Assembly (NCBI GenBank): GCA_036346275.1
Contig: CM070719.1
Coordinates: 34,625,591 to 34,689,590 of the forward strand
DNA length: 64,000 nt
Direction: 5' to 3'
Source of the DNA: Otatea glauca
Lineage: Eukaryota; Streptophyta; Magnoliopsida; Poales; Poaceae
Part shown: piece after piece, positions 32,911 to 45,348 of the stretch
How the letters are laid out: each line of letters opens with the position of its first letter
Numbering within the stretch: the first letter of the stretch is position 1
Position numbers and translations under genes: made by a program
The notes under the pieces: generated by a model
What the model was told of the DNA's origin: nothing
What the model saw: only the letters and a program-made list of their open reading frames with translations
Databases searched by the model: none

Positions 32911-33780
32911 TCAATATCTTGTCAATGTACGCTTCTGACTTAATCCAATTAACCTTTTTGATCTATCTCTATAGATTTTTATGCCCAAGATATAGCATGC
33001 TTCTCCCAAGTCCTTCATTGAGAAACTCATTTTCAATGAAGTCTTAACATCTTCAAGCATAGGAATGTCATTCCCGATCAATAATATGTTATCCACATAC
33101 AAAATCAGAAATACAAGTGCGCTCCCACTAGCCTTCTTGTAAACACAAGGCTCTTCTTCATTTTTGATAAAGTCAAAACCTTTGACTACTTCATCAAAAC
33201 GAATGTTCCAACTCCGAGATGCTTGCTTTAACCCATAAATGGATCTTTGAAGCTTGCATACCCTTTTAGCATATTTAGGATCAACAAAACCTTCAGGTTG
33301 TATCATGTATACATCCTCAGAAAGATTCCTATTAAGGAAGGCTGTTTTGACATCCATCTGCCATATTTCATAATCAAAATATGTAGCAATAGCTAAAATG
33401 ATTCGGACAGACTTGAGCATGGCTACCGGTGAGAAAGTTTCATCATAGTCAACTCCTTGAACTTGTTTGAAACCCTTTGCCACCAACCGTGCCTTATAGA
33501 TCTGAACATTTCCATCTATGTCTATCTTTTTCTTGAAAATCCATTTGCACTCAATGGTTTTTACACCATCAGGAGAGTCGACCAAGTTCCAAACTTGATT
33601 GTAATGCATGGATTGAATTTCGGATCTCATGGCTTCAAGCCATTTTTCGGAGTTTGGGTCCATCATTGCTTCTTCATAAGTCGTGGGCTCATCATTGTCC
33701 AACAATAATATGTCATTCCCATATCTTATAGGTACATGACGTGGCCTCCCCGACCTACGTGGGGCTGGAGTCTCTTCCAC
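32911..33780 (-). pseudogene. ANG-F reverse transcriptase, 289 residues open, active site Y-V-D-N
   Basis: The frame begins in the linker (PRRSGRPRHVPIRYGNDILL) and carries RT motifs: WNLVDSPDGVKTIECKWIFK (residues 64-83), the palm aspartate at Asp143 (QMDVKTAFL), IYGLKQASRSWNIRF (181-195) and the active-site loop at residues 228-231. That loop reads Tyr-Val-Asp-Asn (33088-33099) where the family has Tyr-Val-Asp-Asp. The second aspartate is one of the three metal-binding residues of RT, so this copy should lack polymerase activity. The corresponding loop of the ANG-B fragment reads Y-L-D-D. The methionine at 33780 is internal to the polyprotein. Confidence 0.92.
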
Positions 33781-34480
33781 AGTTGTACAACACTTTGTAC
33801 ATCTTGTGAAGGTTCAGTGGTAGCTTGAACATATTCATGTGATTCTCGAACTTCATCAAGATACACATCACTCCTACTGATTTCTTTTGAAAGAAACTCT
33901 TTCTCCAAAAGACACCATTTCGAGTAACAAAACTTTGTTCTCGCTTTTTTTGTAAAAGTAATATCCTTTTGTTTCTTTAGGATACCCCACAAAAAGCATT
34001 TTTCTCGATTTAGGTGCGAGTTTATCGATTGTAAACGTTTTACATAAGCCTCACATCCCCATATCTTGAGAAATGACAACATGGGTCTTCTCCTATCCAT
34101 ATCTCATATGGCGTCTTCTCAACGGATTTTGATGGGACCCTATTCAAAGTGAACGCATTGTCTCTAGAGCGAAACCCGGAAGGATAATGGCGATCTGTTT
34201 GGTGATCATTGATCGAACCATATCTAATAAAGTTCGTTCGCTGTTCGGACACGCCATTCCATTGAGGCGTTCCTGGCGGAGTAAGTTGCGGAACGATTCC
34301 ACATTGCTTTAGATGATCACCAAACTCTTGGCTCAAGTATTTGCCACCATGATCGGATCGTAAGTGTTATATTGTTTTGCCAAGTTGATTTTGTACTTCG
34401 TTCTGAAACTCTTTGAACCTTTCAAAAGTTTCACATTTATGCCTCATTAAATAGATATATCCATATCTACTGAAGTCATC
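33726..34480 (-). pseudogene. ANG-F integrase core and C-terminal part
   Basis: The frame 34040-34336 contains LSQEFGDHLKQCGIVPQLTP and then PQWNGVSEQR, whose glutamate is the third residue of the D-D-E triad. 33726-34100 carries the copia integrase C-terminal GKR-like region (IWGCEAYVKRL, then FLWGILKKQKDITF). Frame changes separate them, and the second catalytic aspartate near 34350 lies in the damaged part. Confidence 0.82.
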
Positions 34481-35021
34481 GGTAAAAGTTACAAAGCATC
34501 AAACCCACCCCTAGCAATGAGCTCATTGGTCCACATACATCTGTATGTACTAGGGCCAATAATTCACTTGCTCTCTCACTAAAACCTGTGAAAGGGGCTT
34601 TTGTCATCTTGCCAAGTAAACAAGATTCATATGTTTCAAATGATTCAAAATCAAATGAGGTTAGAAGTCCGTCACCATGGAGCTTCTTCATGCGCTTCTC
34701 AATTATATGACCTAAGCGACAATGCCACAAAAAGGTAGGGTTCAAATCATTAGGCCGATGCCTTTTTACATTAATATTATAGACAGGTTTTTCTTCGAGT
34801 TCAAGGACGTACAACCCATCCATCATGGGGCAACGACCATAATACATGTCATTCAAAAATATCGAACAAACAAAGTTCTTTATTCTGAAATCATAACCTT
34901 CATGTTCCAAACAAGAAGATGAAATAATGTTTCTACTCAAAGATGGAACAAAATAACAATTATTGAGTTCTAAAACTAATCTCAAGGCAAATGCAATGGG
35001 TATGTGCAACGGCAAGACCAA
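34476..35021 (-). pseudogene. ANG-F GAG-pre-integrase and integrase start
   Basis: The 181-residue frame reads ELNNCYFVPSLSRNIISSSC, then NPTFLWHCRLGHIIEKRMKK (the two His of the HHCC module), then ESCLLGKMTKAPF and LLALVHTDVCGPMSS with the first catalytic aspartate (HTDVCGP). The first Cys of the C-x2-C pair reads Tyr (ETYESC), so the zinc module is damaged. Confidence 0.85.
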
Positions 35022-35202
35022 AGAACTCTTGCTTTATTCCCCATGCGAAGATCCACTTCTCCTTTGCCAAGTCTCTACTCTTTATCAGCCCCTGCAACGA
35101 ATTACAAATGTGAGCAACCGAACCGGTATCATATACCCATGAGCTGAGTGAAGAAGTAGCAAGATTAATTTCTATAACATTAATACCTAAAGTGGAAACC
35201 AC
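34960..35202 (-). pseudogene. ANG-F aspartic protease
   Basis: The frame reads SSWVYDTGSVAHICNSLQGL, with the protease active site D-T-G intact, followed by LAKEKWIFAWGIKQEFFGLA. It overlaps the next frame at 34960-35021 because of a frame change. Confidence 0.85.
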
Positions 35203-36045
35203 ATTTCCATTCTTCTTATCCGCCGGTACTTTTCGCGCCTCGTTTCCAATGCCCCGATTTCTTGCAATAGAAGCATTGGGTATCGTGTTGAGGGCTAACT
35301 TTAAGCTTCAAGCTTAGTTTTGAGGCTTGCGATCTCATCTTGAGCCTTGCCCTTGCCCTTGCTCTTTCCCTGCCCCAGCCTTAGCTTTCCTTTTTTTGAA
35401 AGCAGTTGTTTTCAACCATAATCACATGATTGGGTTTTTCTTAATGCTTTCTCGGCAGCCTTGAGCATCCCATGTAGCTCGGTTAGGCTTTTCTCCATGC
35501 TATTCATATGAAAATTCATAATGAATGGCTCAAAGCTCGAGGCGTAGACTGGAGAATAACATCCGTGGCCAAACCGAGGCTAAGGGAAACTCAAGTTTTC
35601 CAATCTCCCAATGTAACCAATCATCTTGATCACATGAGGATCGACTGATCGCTTTGACCAACTTACAAGCAAATAAAAGCTTTGAGATACCATACCTCTC
35701 AGCTCTTGCTTGATTCCCAAACATGCCCTTCAAGCCCACAATCATATTGTAAGCATCCTGGTCCTCATATTGCTTTTGGAGCTCAGAGTCCATGGTGACT
35801 AGCATGAGACAGCTGACCTCTGCAGAAGCATTAACATGCTTTTCATATTCAACCTTCAAATTCGAGCAAGATTTTCTACCGTTCATCAGAATTGGATTCT
35901 CTAGAACATAGTCCTTCTTTTCATGCTTGAGAACAATTCTCAAAGTTGCGATACCAATCAACAAAATTAGTTCCATTCAGTTTTTCCTTTCCAAAACCGA
36001 TCTCAAAGCAAAACCAGGTGTAACAGGAGTAGGAGAAGGTGCCAT
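35203..36045 (-). pseudogene. ANG-F gag
   Basis: The start is the ATG at 36045 (MAPSPTPVTPGFALR). A frame change follows quickly, and the frame 35530-35976 continues the gag (LRIVLKHEKKDYVLENPI, then QKQYEDQDAYNMIVGLKGMF and QARAERYGISKLLFACKL). A Lys/Gly-rich region follows at about 35340-35400. A zinc knuckle C-x2-C-x4-H (CFYCKKSGHWKR, 35240-35275) is present, but its last cysteine is lost. Gag packages the RNA into particles. Confidence 0.85.
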
Positions 36046-37638
36046 TGAACTACAACAAAAACATGCAAAGATTCTAAGCACTATGTTTATGTAAAACTTT
36101 TATTAAACCTTTTAATTAAAGACACTCCTATTTTATGTCCCTTTTATAGACACATAGTGAGTATTCAAGATCCATATTCTTCAAACACTAGTGAGCTTTG
36201 GCATCACTGCTAGAAATTTAATGACATAGGTAAGCAACACCTCTGCTAATTACATCATATGTAACTCTTGTTTGTTGAGTATGAAAACAAGTAATGAATG
36301 CCTCCATCAACTTGACTCATGGCCAGGTCAACCTGCCCCAAGGGCTCACTTGAGGGAGGGAGCACTTCCTGTATTCGGGTGCCAATTAAGAAACCTGCCT
36401 CATGTGTGTTTTCCTAGACACCACTTGTCTTGTATAGGTTCCTTCATTACTGAAATCAAATCCCAACCACTTATGTCCTCAAGCCCAAAACCGTTTTGAT
36501 AGCTTGATTAAATCTACCATTGTTATGCGTGATGTGTCCAACACATCCCTATCATCTATTGAGATAGCCATTGATATACTACTTTGGTAGTCATATCAAT
36601 AATGATCTAAATTCTTGATAGGTGCAACAATTGGATGGACAATTTGATTTAAAAATTTTAACTATAGGGAAGAACAAAGATTACTAAGAACATGGCATCA
36701 CATGCAATGAGCATAAAGAAAATAGCAAGGATTAAACACACATCCACGTAAAATCAAAATAAGTCGTGAAATAGCATGGCCCTTAGCATTAAGATCTCCA
36801 TCATCATGCTTGTTTGTTCACCTAGCCACCTTGCTTGATTTGTTCACCTAGCCATCTTGCTTGATACCATCGTCTTCATCATTATGGATGCAACTCCTTA
36901 CAACTTTTGATAATGAATTTTACATGAGGGTTTGAAGCATCACAAGTCGACACGCAGTCGTTATACAATTTAAATAGCCTTATGGCTTGACACGCACGCA
37001 GCCATGTGGAAATTACATGCATCACATACACATAGGCCATACTATTTCACATAATTCCTGCAAAACGAGTTAAACAAAAGCAACCCTACGACTTCGTGGT
37101 CCGAGGCGGCTACCAAGCGGGTCCAAGGCAGCCTTGAAATTTTTAGAGGCATGTCTTCGACATGGGAAAACACCCTCAAAATTTCCACGGATCAACCAGA
37201 TTGACCTAATCCGATCTAACATGATTTGCTTGGTCCCATATGGATACGTTTGAAACCACGATGGCGGTAACCTGACCGTAAGGGTAACGCCGCACCATGA
37301 ACGGACTCACCCAAATCAATATTGAATCTGTTTGCGCTTACCATGGATCAACCAGATTGACCCAATCCAACTCAACTGATTGGCTTGGTCCCATATGGAT
37401 ACGCTTCACAAACCCCGATGGCGGTAACCCGACCGGTAAGGGTAACGCCGCACCATGAACGGACTCACCCAAATCAAGATTGAGTCGGTTTGCACTTTCT
37501 CAAACCCTAAACCGATCGATCTCATCGATGGCTGCCGTCACCAATTCATCACATGAACTGGCTGAACATGTAATAGATCCAATCTACTAACCTTACACAT
37601 CATATGTGCAACATCCATATCACGAAACTATACGAGAT
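36046..37638 (-). other. ANG-F 5' leader (non-coding)
   Basis: About 1.6 kb between the primer-binding site and gag without a sustained sense frame, typical of Angela-type elements. Two diverged copies of a segment of roughly 170-180 bp (about 37187-37325 and 37340-37495) are visible, each with GATGGCGGTAACC..GACC and GTAAGGGTAACGCCGCACCA. A related pair occurs in the X copy at 52255-52300 and 52370-52420. Confidence 0.7.
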
Positions 37639-37651
37639 GGCTCTGATACCA
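37639..37651 (-). other. ANG-F primer-binding site (initiator tRNA-Met type)
   Basis: The minus strand reads TGGTATCAGAGCC, one base inside the 5' LTR edge. Confidence 0.92.
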
Positions 37652-37652
37652 C

Positions 37653-38976
37653 TGAAGAGGAACGCGATATGCTACGCTAGCACAAAAAAAAATCTACCGC
37701 GTAACCAGAAAGCTACTCACAAGAAGGGGATCATAGATAAGATTACCACTAGACACGCGGTTGCGGAATCCTTCGCGCGTCATCCTCGCCGCAGTCGTTA
37801 CGTCGATGTAGTGGATCGTCCTCACCTCGCCGTGGATCGTCCACCCACGCCGCAGAGATGGAACGCCGTGCGTCGGTGTGCAAGCACCTGGTCGCTCGGC
37901 AGGGGCAGCGAGAGGAGTAGGCTAGGGTTTCGAGTTAATCACTCCTAAACCGTGGGAAAGCACACCCTGCGCCCTCTCTCCTCCCCTCCTTATATAGCCA
38001 CAAGATGAAACCCAAAACTAGGGCCCATCAGCGTGCTAAGCCCACGAGGTTCATTAATTACGGATCCAATCCAAATTAATGCGTCCCAGCCCATTAAATG
38101 TGTGACCCTGCAGGTTCGCGTACGTTTGGACATGGATTCGGAAAACTCCTTTTCAATCGAATAGTTGGTACCGGCTTCTTGCAAAGTATGCCAACTCCCA
38201 AACATACTATGCTCAAATCGGACAGAACCTATCAAAAGTACTCATGCAATAATCCCTTTGCCAAGTATATGAAGATTGATCTCAAGGCGAGAAGCATGTC
38301 ATCCTTTGATGATTCAATCCATCTCTCGTATCCGTGATATATTAATAAGTTGTGATTGACTTCTCAATCACGGCATGGCCATGCACTTCTTTAATCATAT
38401 CACACGACTGGCCTTGTCATATATCTCCGTTTCATTGGAGTGGCAAATTCCATCTTGATCGCTCACTTCCTCTCGCACGCTTCATAGTAAACATGAAAGC
38501 TACCTTTATAACTATCCGGTTAGGAAGTAGTGTTTGATAGCCCCAAGGAAAACTATTACACATGTAGGGAATATGACAATCTCAAGTCTAAGGATCATAC
38601 ATCTACTAGGTATGAGATACACTGATGACACATAAGAATAAAACATTCTCGCAGTGTCCCATTGCGGGTCTATCTAACCCATGTTCTTCAATATGCGTCC
38701 ACAATGTATAGATGATATCTCCATATCCCATGATCTATGAAGCATGATCATCGATCACTACATGTGTTGATCTATTCATCATTGTCCTATACGATGAAAT
38801 CCGATCAGAGATATTTATCGAATTACATCATTAAGTAAAGAGCTTCATAAGCAAGTCACATACTTGTTGATCAATACAATGATATACATTCATTGGACCA
38901 ATAATCATAATATTATTCATAAACATAGTCATGTTACAATCATCTAAATGATTGCCTCAAGGGCATAACACTAACA
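37653..38976 (-). repeat. ANG-F 5' LTR (1324 bp)
   Basis: The plus strand begins TGAAGAGGAACGCGATATGC and ends GGGCATAACACTAACA. It is the partner of 30753-32099, with a ~45 bp gap near 37850. Confidence 0.92.
37988..37997 (-). promoter_or_regulatory. Putative TATA box in ANG-F 5' LTR
   Basis: The minus strand reads CTATATAAGG within a short GC/pyrimidine-rich context. It would drive the ANG-F transcript. Confidence 0.6.
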
Positions 38977-40731
38977 CTTCCTAAGCTCGACATGGATTTG
39001 ATCCACATCATCCTTAACCCCAACACACAGCAAGCAACCAGTTTTTGACTTAACTAGTAAGTCCTTAGCAAGTTGATCACACTTGACATTCAAAGCATCA
39101 TTATCAAGTTTTAGTTGCCTAGAGCCCTCACATGAGCCGACTGGGTCCTTAGAAGCATGCAATTCAAGTTCATCATTTCTAGCAGAAAGCTTTCTAAGGT
39201 GTTCGCTAATGGCATCAATTTCGGCAAGCAATTTAGGGCAATTAGCACATGATGGAGTGTAGTGAGCATGAAGAAAACTAGCCTCAACAGGAATAGCATC
39301 AACAGAACTAGTGCTAGCATTCTTCAACCTAAGAGCATCAAGTTCAGCAAGCACACTATCATGTATGGTCCTTAGGTTCTCCAACTCCACAAGAATAGCA
39401 TCACACAAAGAGCAATCATCAGTGACTCGGGAGGGAGAAGATCTAAGTGAAGCTAACTCCGAGTCAAGGTACCTACTTCCTTCTCAAGCTCCGTACACCT
39501 AGCTCTAGCTCTAGCATGAAATTTTCCTAATTTGCAGAAAGCTTCGTTGAGCTGGTCATAGGAGGGTACCTCATCCGAGTCGTTGTAGAGCTCGGAGTCG
39601 CTGATGTCGTTGGTGTCGGCCATGAAGCACATTCCGGAGAAGTCGTCGCCGCCCTTCTTCTCTTGTGGATCATCCTCGCCCTCGTCGCTCCATGTCTCCG
39701 TGTCGGAGAGGTTGATGTCGTCAAGCGCGGCGAGGACGCGGTAGAAGAGCTTCTTGTTCTTGGAGAAGTTGCGGTACTTCTTCTCGTGTGCCGGTTCACA
39801 AATTGGAGGCTTCTTGTTGCGGTTCTTGTCGGTGTTGTCGTTCTTGCCCGAACCGCCAACGTCGTTCTTGCCCTTCTCCAGCTTGGGATAGTTCGCTCGA
39901 ATGTGGTTGGGGCCACCACACTCGAAGCGGTGATCATGCCACCTCTCTTCCTCTCTCTCACCCTCTTGTATGCATGAGAAAACTTGCGGCGAGAAGAGCA
40001 AGCTCATTTTTGAAATTTTTCCAGCTTGGTCATCGCTAGCTCGCAAAGGGCGGAAAGAGAGAAACCAATAGAAGGATCAAGAAGAAGATCCAATGGGATC
40101 GATGACCAAAGCCATCGATCGAGATTTCGTCTTCGAGAGATGACATCGATCTCATGAGTCTTTAGGCGGAATAAAGCCCGCCAAGAGTCGAGTCGATAAG
40201 TCGGTGGTGTCCTTGATGATGGTCACCTTCATCTCCCAAACCCAAGGTCGAGTGCGGTCAAGAAATGCCGAGCAATGTCCGAGCCAAGGTATATGCAACC
40301 AACCGCTCCGAGGTCGCCAAAATCTTTGTAAACCGACCAAAACACTCGTCGAGACTCTCACCAGCGTTGATCAAATTTGTTGTACTCGCGCTTGAACTGG
40401 TCCTGCCTCACAGTCTTGATTTGAGTAGAGCCCTCATGGTAAGCATCGAGGGTTACCCAAATCTCGTGAGCAGAGCGAAGGTGAGAAATCCTATCATACT
40501 CACATGGCTAAGACCCTGTATGAGAATGTTCCTTGCCTTAGCATTCGCCTCAACGTCAACCATATTGATGGCCGTGACATTTTCATCAGCAGGAACCTCA
40601 TACAAGAGTTTCACCTTCTGCCATATCAGGTAACCCTGGGCAGTGATGTATGACTCCATCCGGGACTTCCAAAAAGGAAAATCAACTCCATTAAAGATGG
40701 GAGGCTTGGTGGAATATTTGTCCGTCGCCAT
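38977..40731 (-). pseudogene. SIRE-2 gag
   Basis: The native start is the ATG at 40731 (MATDKYSTKPPIFNG, then FPFWKSRMESYITAQGYLIW), the usual gag N-terminus of this lineage. Frame changes at about 40453-40500 and 40046-40360 break the core. The frame 39453-40046 carries the knuckle region FECGGPNHIRANYPK, where the last Cys reads Tyr, then the basic and acidic stretches and ELEKEVGTLT. The frame 38971-39408 carries the coiled-coil tail (LVELENLRTIHDSVLAELDA). ANG-F cuts the gene at 38976. Confidence 0.85.
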
Positions 40732-40771
40732 GGCTCTTGAGACCGGTCAAGATCTATGGAAGAGCAAAACC

Positions 40772-40784
40772 GGCTCTGATACCA
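40772..40784 (-). other. SIRE-2 primer-binding site (initiator tRNA-Met type)
   Basis: The minus strand reads TGGTATCAGAGCC, two bases inside the 5' LTR edge, as in SIRE-1. Confidence 0.92.
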
Positions 40785-40786
40785 AT

Positions 40787-42430
40787 TGAAGGACCGAGAT
40801 GGCGAACAGAGGGGGGGGTGAATGGTCGCAAATAAAATTTCCCCCAAAATACTCCAACAAAAACCTCGACAAGATCGCTAAAAGGAAATCGTGAAAAACC
40901 TGAAAAACTAGACAACTATGTGTACCCCAAGCTTGCATGGATATGTACCATAAAATATGTGGGGATTTTTGAGTCACAATACTGGTTGTCTAGTGTCCAA
41001 GATAAAGAGGAATCAATTCAAACTCTTGCTTTTAGAAAGGACAACAATTCAAATCACAAAAGTCACTTTCAGAAAAGCAAAGGCAAAATTTCCAGAACTT
41101 GTCCTCAATTTGCACAGGAGGTTGGTGGGTTTCTGCAGCTCACAAAATTTGGAGACTTTGTATCCCTATGAGAATCAGAGTTGTGAAGAACTCCACCAAA
41201 TTTCTTCTCAAAAAGCCTTACAGAGAAAACTGGAAAAATCTAAGAACACAGTCTGGTCAAGAACTTCGAGCAGAAATTTTGGGGCTCGGTTTTCTCCTCA
41301 TGGCGCCTAACGGTGCAACAAATGAACTCCACAATTTTTATGCAAGTGGATATCTGAGTCCCGCACCTCCTCCAACAAGAATAACGTGAAAAAGATTTTT
41401 TTAGATTTTTATAAAAATAAAACACTGACTACTGCGCGAAGAACAAGTTTTGAACAAAGTTGGAACTTGAAAGAAAAGATGTTCTCTACTCAATCCAGGA
41501 GTGCAAAAGAGATGTAAAACCATATGAACACACTCAAAAAATTCAAGATCAGAAGCATTTAGAAGGAGGGGAGGCAAATCCAAATTACATAAAAGTAAAT
41601 TAAGTAGAAAGTAATTATGGGAAAGTAAATGCTGAATTTAAATTGCGTAAAGTAAAGACATAATGTAAAAGCGCAAAATAAATTCAGAGGTGGATGGATA
41701 AAACTTTCATTTCTAGAAGGAGAGGTTACAAAGCCTCACTTTCATGTGGGCGAAGCTCAAAGGAGCATTCACAAACCTCAAAACCTTCAAGGGAAGGAGG
41801 CTACCCCTCCACCCCTATTTATACTACTCTTGGGCCACCTACCACCCTTAGATGAGTCCCTCAACCCTAGAGCACTCACCTAAGGGCTAGGATTAACCCA
41901 CACACACAGCCATGCAAGGGCTAACCCAAAACCCACACACATACCGGGTTTTCTTGCACGGTTTTCAAAGCATACTACCTAGACCCGCTAACCTATCAAC
42001 TAGACCTCAATCCGACGGCCCTCATTGATCCACGCGGCATCTAGCTAGCATCATCTCCTTTCCTTGTCTTATTGACAAACCCGGACTCCGTCTCCGATCA
42101 TCTTCCGGCGATCTCCCAACCGTCTGGACCTCCGACGCTCCTCGCCTAGTCCCGGTCATCCTTCGCCTCACCATGACCTAGCACCGTCGCCCTGCAACCA
42201 TCAAAGACAAGGAAACTCCTCACATAGCAATGCCCACAATGATATGCAATAAACCCATCCAACTCATCACTACCGTGCCCATACGGCTGGTACTGCCACT
42301 CCTAGCAGAGACAACTCAAAATGCTTCATTTTGAAAATCAATCCAAATCAAACTCAAACTTGAGCACACCTTGCTCAAATAAAGTCAAATACTCATCACA
42401 AATATGGATGGACCTCCACAAGGTCCTTCA
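40787..42430 (-). repeat. SIRE-2 5' LTR (1644 bp)
   Basis: The plus strand begins TGAAGGACCGAGATGGCG and ends AAGGTCCTTCA. It is full length, unlike the 3' partner. The target duplication TGAAG follows at 42431-42435. Confidence 0.92.
41817..41824 (-). promoter_or_regulatory. Putative TATA box in SIRE-2 5' LTR
   Basis: The minus strand reads TATAAATA. The opposite-strand solo LTR has the same element at 48254-48261. Confidence 0.6.
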
Positions 42431-42435
42431 TGAAG

Positions 42436-45348
42436 AAATAGCATAAATAGATTGTAAGGACAACAAAACAAATAATAACAATAATGAATTTCTCAATTAT
42501 TTCCCAAATAAACCATCTCACACCCTTAAATCAAATTCCTAACTTCTATAGGCACATAGCCTCCATCCCCAATTCATTTTACTAAAATCTAACCGTTGAC
42601 TGTAATTCCCGAGCATTGCTCAATACCGCGAGCATGGCTATTCGAATAGATTTTCACTCTTCAGAGGTTATGCGCTTTACCCACACGAGATGATCATCTC
42701 TTTTTGCCAAGCTATTGACACACTGCATTTGGTGTATCGGCAGATTGATCATCACAAATCTTTTACAGAGCTCTGTCTTAACCCAGTACTATTCGCTAAG
42801 GTTTCAACACAGATGGGACTGGTTACCACATTCAGGGCCCCCCTCTTGCGCCAATGAGTTTACCCATAAAGTCGGGGCTCACACCACCACTAGTAGTACC
42901 AAGCTAAGGCATTGCAAATTAATCAGCTAGATCCGTCCCATTTCAGACATGTGGTAGTATAATTGACTCAGGTCAATTGCTTTTAAGGTTAAGTCCTTAG
43001 GTTGACCAAGGTAACCAAAATACACCACTACCATTATCAAAAAATAATGCGACCGCCCAAATGCCACATTGGTCCACCATAAACCAACTTTTGCCATTTG
43101 CCTCAGTCTAAATCATTTTACCACCCCAGTTGATTACCATGCACCATGTGCCATCAGCAACATTGTTTGACAACACCTGACACACATTCTCAAAAACATG
43201 TTCCATATTCCATTAAGCAAGATTAAATTTTCTCACATTAAATGATATCAATAACTCAGTGCATGGCTAAGCAAACCATTCACATTCTAACTAATCCCAC
43301 ATTGGCAATTAATAGCTACCGATTAATAAAGAACTACACTAGGGTGACAAATGAAATACGACATACAATATGGCAAGGTGGATATATCACAATTGGATGA
43401 ATAACTACACCCAACATAATTGAAACAAGTATTAATTGAAATAATATGCAATACTTTAAAACAATATATTGTTTAAAACATGGGTTCGATATGATCAAAG
43501 CACAACATGCCTTCAAAGAGCTCTAGATCCTGCTCTGGATCTTGTTCTTGGCTTGACTCCTCACTGACGAATACCTCGGGCAGTTCAACATCTACGCGAA
43601 ACGAGCGATAAAGAAATAAATACAAAAATAGAGAGCAAAATCAACTCTAAAAATTAAATGAAATTCACTATTAAATAGATCTCAATTTTACAAATTTTTA
43701 TAAACTGGAATCAGTTCAATCGGAGTTGTATGAGCAAAAACGAGCTAGCTAAAGTTTGAAATAAAAGAAAAAGGCTGAAAATAGAAATATCCGAATTAAA
43801 TGAATTATTTTTGTATTGAAAAATAGCATTTATGACATCATGCTGAAGTCAGCATAGAATTTGATTTTTGGCCAAATATTTTTCTAAGTAAAAAACCGAA
43901 TTATGACATTATGCTGACATCATCGACACGTGGCAGCACCACGAAGCGACACGTCTCGGGTGCATGGACTCAGTCCATAGCACAGAGCATACGCACAGTG
44001 GACACGGTCCATGGCGCTTTGAGTGACGCGCATGCCACACGGCAGCAATCGACTGGTCGCGGCGGCAAGCGACTGGTCGTCGTGCCGGTGCGATCTGATC
44101 CGCATAGGACCAATCGAACGGCTACGGACTGGGCAACACGTGGGACAATCTCAGCCACTCAGATTGGATCAGACGGCTACAGCTTGAAGGTGAGGTTGCG
44201 GTGCGAGATGGCAAAGGATTGCGACACGTGGCAAGATCATGGCTCTCCAGATCTGATCCAACGGCTCGGCCATGCTGAAGAAGCGATGACCTGACGCGGC
44301 GTGATCGGGAATGCACAACATAGATCCGACCGCTGAGATGGCACGACGGTTCGGGAACCCAGGCGACAAGTGGTGCGGTGTGGATAAGGCTACACAGCTG
44401 AATCTAGACCGCGTAAAGATGATCGAATGGTGGATGCGAACCGACACAGAGCGGTGACGCGGTTACCCCAATGCATGATGCATGGAGGCCATCCAATGGT
44501 GCTCACCAAATCCAACAGTCGACGAACCTCGCGAGAAGCGACGATGGCGCTACAGTGCGGTTTCACCGGACTTGAGGACGACAACACGACTCGCAGCGAT
44601 TCCGAGCACCTCTAGCGATGTTTCCACCCGGCACAGATGCGTCTCGTCGAGGCGAACTCGAGAGCACCTGACGACGACGGAGAAGCAATGGTGATGGCAA
44701 CAGTAGAAATGACAGATGAACACGACGGAACTACGGCGAGCAAGCACATTAAATAGGCGGCTCGGGAGGCGTGCAACGGCAAGACACGAACTCCGAGATC
44801 CTTAGGGATACGACGACGCGAAAAATCTAGTTGTGATACGGTGAGGCTGACGTGGTTCCGCCCCATGCGTCCATGTGGTAGAAGATCAACGGCACAGAGC
44901 GCGGTGATGACGCGACTCAAGTTCAATCGCGAGATCTCAAACCAATGGCGCGGATCCTGAGTGGCTAGGGTTTTGCAACGAGGCATGCTGCGCGTGCCAA
45001 TGAAGCGGAAAGAATGGGCCGTGTCTACTGGGCTCGATCTAGAACTATTCAAACAAATTTTAAAACCTTTTTTGAATAAAATAAATACCAGTAATTAGAA
45101 ATAGCCTAATAAAATAGGAAAAATATTAGAAAAATTCCAAGAAAATTTCAAAAAAATATTTTAGGGCATTTGGAACTCAAATAAAATATTTCTAGCAAAC
45201 ATTTATTTAAAATTTTCGCATTTTCCAAATAACTTTATAAATAAACCATAAATCATTAAATACAAATTAATTCAAATAAATTCCAAAAAATTCCATAAAA
45301 CATTAAATGCATAGTAAATCCATAAAATGCAAAAATTGGGATGTTACA
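42436..45348 (-). repeat. GYP-C 3' LTR, right part
   Basis: This continues the LTR cut at 25433 and ends GGGATGTTACA at 45348. It has a GC-rich block at about 43910-45030 and a TATA-like site (CTATTTAAT on the minus strand) at 44748-44756. Its first half matches the solo LTR 54210-54950 better than it matches its own 5' partner. Confidence 0.87.
44748..44756 (-). promoter_or_regulatory. Putative TATA box in GYP-C 3' LTR
   Basis: The minus strand reads CTATTTAAT at the LTR position conserved among all Tekay copies here. Confidence 0.5.

Larger units (their letters stand above)
30753..38976 (-). mobile_element. ANG-F: complete-structure Angela/RIRE1-type copia
   Basis: The element is 8224 bp with LTRs at 30753-32099 and 37653-38976 and the target duplication CTTCC at 30748-30752 and 38977-38981. 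In SIRE-1 the same place (about 4345) is uninterrupted. Order on the minus strand: LTR, primer-binding site, gag, protease, integrase, RT, RNase H, polypurine tract, LTR. LTRs are roughly 95% alike by eye, the 5' copy lacking about 45 bp near 37850. Several frame changes and a changed RT active site show it is inactive. It is the innermost and so one of the youngest insertions. Confidence 0.93.
25434..42430 (-). mobile_element. SIRE-2: SIRE/Maximus-type copia with nested ANG-F
   Basis: 3' LTR 25434-26188 (shortened), long 3' non-coding part, RNase H, RT, integrase remnant, gag, primer-binding site, 5' LTR 40787-42430. The five-base target duplication TGAAG lies at 25429-25433 and 42431-42435, and the uninterrupted target is visible at about 54205-54215 in the duplicated copy. 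Excluding ANG-F (30753-38976) the element is about 8.8 kb. Compared with SIRE-1 it lacks everything between the integrase start and the middle of gag, so it cannot be autonomous. Confidence 0.92.

Noticed and set aside
42431..42435. The SIRE-2 target duplication TGAAG being identical to the first five LTR bases, as a sign of site preference
   Set aside because: One case is not a preference. The ANG-F, GYP-A and solo LTR duplications show no relation to their LTR ends.
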